Shown here piece after piece: positions 61,760-64,000 of a stretch of 64,000 nucleotides of DNA. A program made the position numbers and the translations under genes. Location: the NCBI GenBank assembly GCA_002723415.1, contig PBOA01000002.1, positions 13,600 to 77,599 on the forward strand, in the 5' to 3' direction. The number at the start of each line of letters is the position of its first letter. The first letter of the stretch is position 1. The notes under the pieces are model-generated. The model made no database searches and was not told the DNA's origin. It saw only the letters and a program-made list of their open reading frames with translations. The DNA is from Chloroflexota bacterium (GTDB taxonomy: Bacteria; Chloroflexota; Dehalococcoidia; Lucifugimonadales; GCA-002723415).

Positions 61760-61996
61760 ATGGAAGAAACTACTAGTTTATTAAAACCAATATTAAATAT
61801 TATTCAAATAACTTCTGCTATTATACTTGTAACTATTATTTTATTACAGGTTAGAGGTCAAGGTGGAGGATTATTTGGCGCATCAGATGGTTCTTTTAGA
61901 ACAAGAAGAGGAATTGAAAGGACATTATTTCAAGCTACTATAGTTTTATCAGTTTTCTTTATAGTTATATCTATCATAAGTGCGAAATATCTATAA
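61760..61996 (+). CDS. secG: Preprotein translocase subunit SecG
   Basis: The protein (78 aa) has two membrane segments and the family core LLQVRGQGGGLFGASDGSF. It joins SecY and SecE in the translocon. AGGA is 5-6 bases before ATG. It is 36 bases after yvcK, so it may share its transcript. Confidence 0.94.
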   Translation: MEETTSLLKPILNIIQITSAIILVTIILLQVRGQGGGLFGASDGSFRTRRGIERTLFQATIVLSVFFIVISIISAKYL

Positions 61997-62007
61997 TTTC
62001 ACAACCC

Positions 62008-63390
62008 TTAATTATCAATAATATTCCAATTAGTTCCTTCTAAACTATCCTCTAAATTTATACCTATATTATATAAATCAAAACGAATTTTATCAGCTAA
62101 TTCAAATTCTTTTTTATTCCTTAATTCAGATCGTATATTAGTCAAAATTTTCATTAATGGTTCCAAAAATTCATCTTGATTATACTCAATATTTTTATTT
62201 TTTAAATCTAACCCTAATATATCCGATAATCGATTTAATAAATCTTGACCTGCCGCAATATCAATACCTTCGCTACTAAGTCGGGTCAAATCTTTATGTA
62301 AATCAAATATTGTTGCAATAGCTCTTGGAGTATTCAAATCGTCATCCATAGCATTAATAAATTGCTCTTGCCTAATTTGACATACATAGCTTATTTGATC
62401 AAAATCGACCTTGCCTCCAGTATTTTCTAAAAGTTTGGTCAATTTTTTAATAGAAATTTCTTTCGACTTAATTTGATCTTCATTATATTCTAATGGCGAT
62501 CTATAATGACTACTCAATATGAACATCCTTATAGCATTCGTTGAAAATTTGTCTAATACATCTCTAATCAACACTATATTTCCAACAGATTTACTCATCT
62601 TATCGGAACCCATTCTAAGTAATCCATTGTGGACCCAAATTTTAGAAAAAGGAATTTCTCCAGTAAAAGATTCAGATTGGACTATTTCATTCTCATGATG
62701 GGGGAAAATTAGATCTAGACCTCCTCCATGAATATCTATTGAATTTCCTAGATATTTTATGGACATAGCACTACATTCTATGTGCCAACCAGGCCTTCCT
62801 TTTCCCCAAGGGCTATCCCATGAAGGTTCTCCAGGTTTTTCACTTTTCCATAAAGCAAAATCCATAGAATTTTCTTTATTTTGATCTATTTCAATTCTAC
62901 TACCACTAATCATATCTTTAAGAGTTCTTCTACTTAATTTCCCATAATCTAAAACTTTTTCAACTCTAAAATATACTCCATCTTTATTATGATAAGCTAA
63001 CCCTTTAGATATTAAAGATTCAATAATTTCAATTATTTTTTCAATTTCTTCAGTTGCTCTAGGATAAAGTTGAGCTGGCAAATTATTTAACAAAGCCATT
63101 TCATTCAAAAAAGATTCTATATTATTATTTGCCAAATCTGCGGTAGACATATCTAGCTTTTTTGCAGCTTGAATCATCTTGTCGTCAACATCAGTAAAAT
63201 TCTGTATATGATTTACTTTAAAACCTTTAAATTCTAAATATCTTCTTAAGACGTCAAAAACAACTGTGCTCATAGCATGCCCGATATGAGATGAAGAATA
63301 TGGTGTGACTCCACAAACATACATATTGATATCTTGTTTGTTAAAATCTAATTCTTCTTCTTGTCTTGTAAGTGTATTATATAATTTCAT
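62008..63390 (-). CDS. cysS: Cysteinyl-tRNA synthetase
   Basis: The protein (460 aa) charges tRNA-Cys. The class I HIGH motif is HIGH in SSSHIGHAM (about 34-40), KMSKS is in [11 protein letters not shown], and zinc ligands include Cys26 and the IECSAMS and HHENE stretches. I start at ATG 63390, not the TTG directly before it. It overlaps the ispF stop by 14 bases, and no ribosome binding site is visible, so it is probably coupled to ispF. Confidence 0.96.
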   Translation of the reverse strand: MKLYNTLTRQEEELDFNKQDINMYVCGVTPYSSSHIGHAMSTVVFDVLRRYLEFKGFKVNHIQNFTDVDDKMIQAAKKLDMSTADLANNNIESFLNEMALLNNLPAQLYPRATEEIEKIIEIIESLISKGLAYHNKDGVYFRVEKVLDYGKLSRRTLKDMISGSRIEIDQNKENSMDFALWKSEKPGEPSWDSPWGKGRPGWHIECSAMSIKYLGNSIDIHGGGLDLIFPHHENEIVQSESFTGEIPFSKIWVHNGLLRMGSDKMSKSVGNIVLIRDVLDKFSTNAIRMFILSSHYRSPLEYNEDQIKSKEISIKKLTKLLENTGGKVDFDQISYVCQIRQEQFINAMDDDLNTPRAIATIFDLHKDLTRLSSEGIDIAAGQDLLNRLSDILGLDLKNKNIEYNQDEFLEPLMKILTNIRSELRNKKEFELADKIRFDLYNIGINLEDSLEGTNWNIIDN

Positions 63391-63862
63391 CAATTTTGTT
63401 TATTGAAGCAATTGCTATGCAACAAATTCCTTCATTTTTACCTACCAAGCCTATTCCGTCAGCTGTAGTACTTTTAATATTTATTTGATCAATATTTATT
63501 CCAATTACTTCACTCAAAATTTCCCTCATATTAAAAATATATGGATTCAATTTCGGTTTTTCCAAAATAATTGTAGCATCAATATTGTTAGTATTCCAAT
63601 TGTACTTATCTAATTCTACCATTATTATTTCTAACAGTTTGATACTAGAAATACCTTTGTATTTTGGATCATTCGAAGGGAAATATGCTCCTATATCACC
63701 TAAACTAGCAGCACCTAATAATGCATCAATAATTGAATGTATTAATACATCTCCATCACTGTGACCATCTATACCTAATTCACAATCTATTTTGACGCCA
63801 CCTAAAATCATAAAGTTGCTATTAGATAATTTATGAATGTCTATTCCTATTCCTGATCTCAA
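63377..63862 (-). CDS. ispF: 2-C-methyl-D-erythritol 2,4-cyclodiphosphate synthase
   Basis: The protein (161 aa) has zinc ligands Asp8 and His10 in GIGIDIHKL and His near 42 in DVLIHSIIDALLGAASLGDIG, with the C-terminal KSTTADGIGLVGKNEG. It is an enzyme of the MEP isoprenoid route. TTG start, with GGTGA 6 bases upstream; the start overlaps the ispD stop by 4 bases. It supplies prenyl units for the genes at 40831-45628. Confidence 0.95.
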   Translation of the reverse strand: MRSGIGIDIHKLSNSNFMILGGVKIDCELGIDGHSDGDVLIHSIIDALLGAASLGDIGAYFPSNDPKYKGISSIKLLEIIMVELDKYNWNTNNIDATIILEKPKLNPYIFNMREILSEVIGINIDQINIKSTTADGIGLVGKNEGICCIAIASINKIDEII

Positions 63863-64000
63863 TTTATATCACCAGATGTAATTTTATAACTAACTATTGA
63901 TTCTGCTAATAAATAATCATGTAAAGTAGTTAATTTAATATTATCTTTTAAACCTTCAAAAACATAAATTTTTCCATTATTTAATTCAACCATAGATGCA
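63859..64000 (-). CDS. ispD: 2-C-methyl-D-erythritol 4-phosphate cytidylyltransferase, C-terminal part
   Basis: Only the last 47 codons lie in the window; the start is beyond 64000. The visible end reads VELNNGKIYVFEGLKDNIK followed by LTTLHDYLLAESIV, the family's typical end (NiKiTtxxDxxlAe). It precedes ispF with a 4-base overlap, as in many bacteria. Confidence 0.85.
   Translation of the reverse strand, partial: ASMVELNNGKIYVFEGLKDNIKLTTLHDYLLAESIVSYKITSGDIN

Noticed and set aside
1..64000. tRNA, rRNA, CRISPR arrays, insertion sequences, prophage genes
   Set aside because: No tRNA-like T-loop sequences with fitting arms, no spacer-repeat arrays, and no transposase, integrase or phage proteins among the frames. 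A tool search (tRNAscan, Infernal) would be decisive.

Overview
The window is a gene-dense, AT-rich (roughly 30% GC by eye, not computed) bacterial chromosome segment with 66 protein genes and no rRNA, tRNA, insertion sequence, phage or CRISPR signal that I could see. The best guess for the organism is a streamlined marine Chloroflexota bacterium, SAR202/Dehalococcoidia-like. This is an inference from an 11-gene complex I operon without nuoEFG, EVPVEK-type repeats in a substrate-binding lipoprotein (frequent in Chloroflexota), a mixture of CaiB, LLM flavoenzyme, MaoC and D-aminoacylase genes, and in-operon SUF regulation. Genome compaction is visible: operon genes overlap as ATGA or TAATG, three convergent gene pairs share a single TTAA as both stop codons, and TTG/GTG starts with good ribosome binding sites are common.

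Layout. 91-1239: a SelA-like PLP enzyme. 1255-5537 (minus): a metal/siderophore/corrinoid-type ABC importer (ATPase, permease, lipoprotein with a His/Asp-rich heptad repeat) and an FbpA-like iron-binding lipoprotein, with palindromes and a long inverted repeat between them. 5747-11709 (minus): a tiny membrane peptide, an amidase, an MFS carrier, an EstB-like serine hydrolase, and the biotin carrier, beta and gamma parts of a Na+-translocating decarboxylase. 11858-22802 (plus): pxpABC (5-oxoprolinase), a DedA protein, an NHL propeller, then a catabolic-looking run (MetE-like, CaiB-like, acyl-CoA synthetase, D-aminoacylase) that ends in two genes carrying frameshifts. 22811-26009 (minus): glutaredoxin, hydroxyacid-oxoacid transhydrogenase and a gamma-glutamyltransferase-family enzyme. 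26107-28448 (plus): a double-hotdog MaoC protein, then a small unknown gene and ftsZ under their own near-consensus promoter.

28445-40672 (minus): alpha/beta hydrolase, NAD kinase and the nuoABCDHIJK-(small protein)-LMN operon with a strong promoter at 40743-40771. 40831-45628 (plus): polyprenyl synthase, YjbQ and hpnCDE, giving a route from isoprenyl diphosphates to squalene. 45740-53084 (plus): a SUF Fe-S cluster assembly operon (sufB, C, D, U, Rrf2 regulator, Rieske protein, sufS, a second SufU) and TatD. 53081-58151: a Yip1-like membrane protein, a leaderless S26 peptidase, and the tetrapyrrole genes met8-like, hemC, cobA-hemD and hemB. 58268-61996 (plus): pcm, gatB, yvcK, secG. 62008-64000 (minus): ispD (partial), ispF, cysS.

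The genes link in a few ways: iron import, SUF assembly and tetrapyrrole synthesis supply the Fe-S centres of complex I and haem proteins; ispDF feeds the prenyl synthase and the squalene genes; gamma-glutamyltransferase and 5-oxoprolinase suggest use of gamma-glutamyl compounds; and a Na+-pump remnant or split pump sits beside them. Nothing here is a clearly new multi-gene system. The strongest leads are the structured element and palindromes between the iron genes, the His-rich importer lipoprotein, the orphan small protein with FtsZ, the orphaned Na+ pump subunits, and the paired frameshifts.
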